NCBI GenBank assembly: GCA_033577755.1
Contig: JAVQXV010000171.1
Span: 1 to 6,700, forward strand
Direction: 5' to 3'
Length of the DNA: 6,700 nucleotides
DNA from: JANWXR01 sp033577755
GTDB taxonomy: Bacteria; Chloroflexota; Anaerolineae; Anaerolineales; UBA6663
Positions within the stretch are counted from its first letter, which is position 1, and each line of letters begins with the position of its first letter. Under the pieces are notes generated by a model, which was not told the DNA's origin, ran no database searches, and saw nothing but the letters and a program-made list of their open reading frames with translations. Below, in pieces: positions 5,723 through 6,700 of the stretch. Both the position numbers and the translations under genes were made by a program.

Positions 5723-6700
5723 GAGTTGAAGGTTCGTCTGCTGGCGATCGGCGCTCTGATGGCTCCGCTGGTTGCCTGCGGGGCTGAGCCGCCGTTGCCA
5801 ACACCCATCTCGCCGATTGCGACCACGCCGGCGCCAATTGAAACAGTAGCCGGTGCGCCTGTGGTCGTGTTCCCCCCGGAGACGCCGGCTGCTCCGCCAA
5901 AAACGCTCCGCTTCATCACACCCGCACCGACGCCCACGCCCGGCCCATCACTGCGCGCCCTCACCGGCGGCGGCTGTTGCACGCAACCGTTCTGGTCGCC
6001 CGATGGTTCACAGGTCTGGTTCATAGACAAGCCGGGCGAGACGCAGCCGGGCGGCGTCTGGGGCGTCAGTATACAGGGCGGCGAGCCGCAGTTCATCACG
6101 GATAAGCTCGGCGTGTTCTCACCGGACGGCGCACTGATTGCGTACCCCGAAGCCGGGCAGACCATCGTCGAGCGGCCGGCGACGGGCGAGCGCTGGGTCA
6201 TTCCCGCTGGGGGCCGCGCCATCCTCTTCTCGCCCGATAGCTCCCTCGTCGCCTGGCAGGAGGCTTCATCTTCTGCCAACTTTGACCGGCGGCTGGTGGA
6301 GATTTGGGTTGCCAGCTCTGATGGCCGCAACGCCCGTAAAGTGACGCAGGTCATCGGCGGCGGGCTGGCCGGCTGGTTCCCGGACGGCACACGTCTGCTC
6401 ATCAGCGGGCGCGAGACGTTCGGGGCTGAGCCGTTTCTGGCCGCCGTCAACCTAAGCGACGGCGCGTTGAACGGCATAGCGCGCGGCACCAACTTGCGCG
6501 GCGCGCTCGTCTCGCCGGGCGGCGGCTGGGTCGCTTATCAAGTCGTGTTTTCCGGCGACCTGAGCCACGATGGGCTATGGATTGCGCGCACAGACGGGAG
6601 CCGAGCGCAAAAGGTGCGCGCGTTCGGCGCATACCGCTGGCGGGCCGAGGGCCGCCTGCTGATTGTGCCGCTGGAGCTGAACCTGGGCAGCCACCGCCTG
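5711..6700 (+). CDS. Lipoprotein with TolB-like beta-propeller repeats, C-terminus outside the window
   Basis: The frame is open for 330 codons from ATG 5711 to the window edge; an in-frame TGA at 5702 bars a longer start. A lipoprotein signal ends in the lipobox LVAC with C23, giving a lipid-anchored protein exported by Sec. A Pro/Thr-rich low-complexity linker (26-80, with PTPTPGP) follows. Then a propeller-like region has recurring SPDG-type turns at 96-99, 137-140, 174-177 (SPDS), 223-226 (FPDG) and 268-271 (SPGG), each followed by a hydrophobic strand such as QVWFID or LIAYPE. This is the TolB/PD40 pattern. An adjacent Cys pair (C89-C90) sits just before the first blade. Ligand and role are not evident. 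The alternative start TTG 5726 would give MKVRLLAIGAL..., a better signal n-region without the acidic D3 and E5. Neither start has a Shine-Dalgarno site. Codon use and GC content match the neighbours. Confidence 0.85.
   Translation, partial: MTDCELKVRLLAIGALMAPLVACGAEPPLPTPISPIATTPAPIETVAGAPVVVFPPETPAAPPKTLRFITPAPTPTPGPSLRALTGGGCCTQPFWSPDGSQVWFIDKPGETQPGGVWGVSIQGGEPQFITDKLGVFSPDGALIAYPEAGQTIVERPATGERWVIPAGGRAILFSPDSSLVAWQEASSSANFDRRLVEIWVASSDGRNARKVTQVIGGGLAGWFPDGTRLLISGRETFGAEPFLAAVNLSDGALNGIARGTNLRGALVSPGGGWVAYQVVFSGDLSHDGLWIARTDGSRAQKVRAFGAYRWRAEGRLLIVPLELNLGSHRL

Noticed and set aside
5217..5900. Minus-strand open frame (227 codons) opposite the M23 gene
   Set aside because: It is antisense to a peptidase with all its catalytic residues and has no domain signal of its own.
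5680..6492. Long minus-strand open frame (270 codons) opposite the lipoprotein
   Set aside because: The plus strand encodes a signal peptide, lipobox and SPDG repeats in a frame open to the window edge. The minus frame is low-complexity Ser/Pro/Gly-rich with no motif.

Overview
The window looks like chromosomal DNA of a GC-rich bacterium, most likely a member of the Chloroflexota (Anaerolineae-like), probably from a metagenome. I infer this from the proline/threonine-rich lipoprotein linker, the style of the M23 peptidase ('GAYRWRR.WYGAGQGLHFGID'), the CinA variant and the 7-base-period repeats between genes. I have no database match. I see no rRNA, tRNA, CRISPR array, transposase or phage gene.

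The layout is two divergent gene groups. On the minus strand, reading from about 3146 down to 1, are a GT4 glycosyltransferase, a YraN/UPF0102 protein, the tRNA modification enzyme MiaA, and a secreted GH3 glycosidase cut by the left edge. The GH3 gene starts with GTG. On the plus strand, from about 3242 to 6700, are a stand-alone cyclic-nucleotide-binding (CNB) domain protein, a CinA-family protein whose C-terminal domain has lost the usual PncC catalytic motif, a secreted M23 (LytM-type) peptidase, and a lipoprotein with a TolB-like beta-propeller cut by the right edge. The two groups share a 95-base divergent region (3147-3241). No gene-free stretch exceeds 100 bases.

The genes mix housekeeping (miaA, yraN, cinA) with envelope functions: lipid or polysaccharide glycosylation, GH3, M23 and the lipoprotein. 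Co-direction and short gaps suggest GT-yraN-miaA and CNB-cinA transcription units. The GH3 and M23 genes have no clear Shine-Dalgarno site and have -10-like hexamers 6-8 bases before the start codon, so they may be transcribed separately as leaderless or nearly leaderless mRNAs.

The most unusual structure is a set of four degenerate period-7 repeat tracts (421-470, 1382-1416, 1433-1516, 5688-5722). They differ in unit sequence but each sits at a gene boundary. One encodes much of the MiaA N-terminus, one abuts the yraN stop codon, and one runs from the M23 stop codon into the lipoprotein start. The last has a TGATG stop/start overlap in four of its five units.
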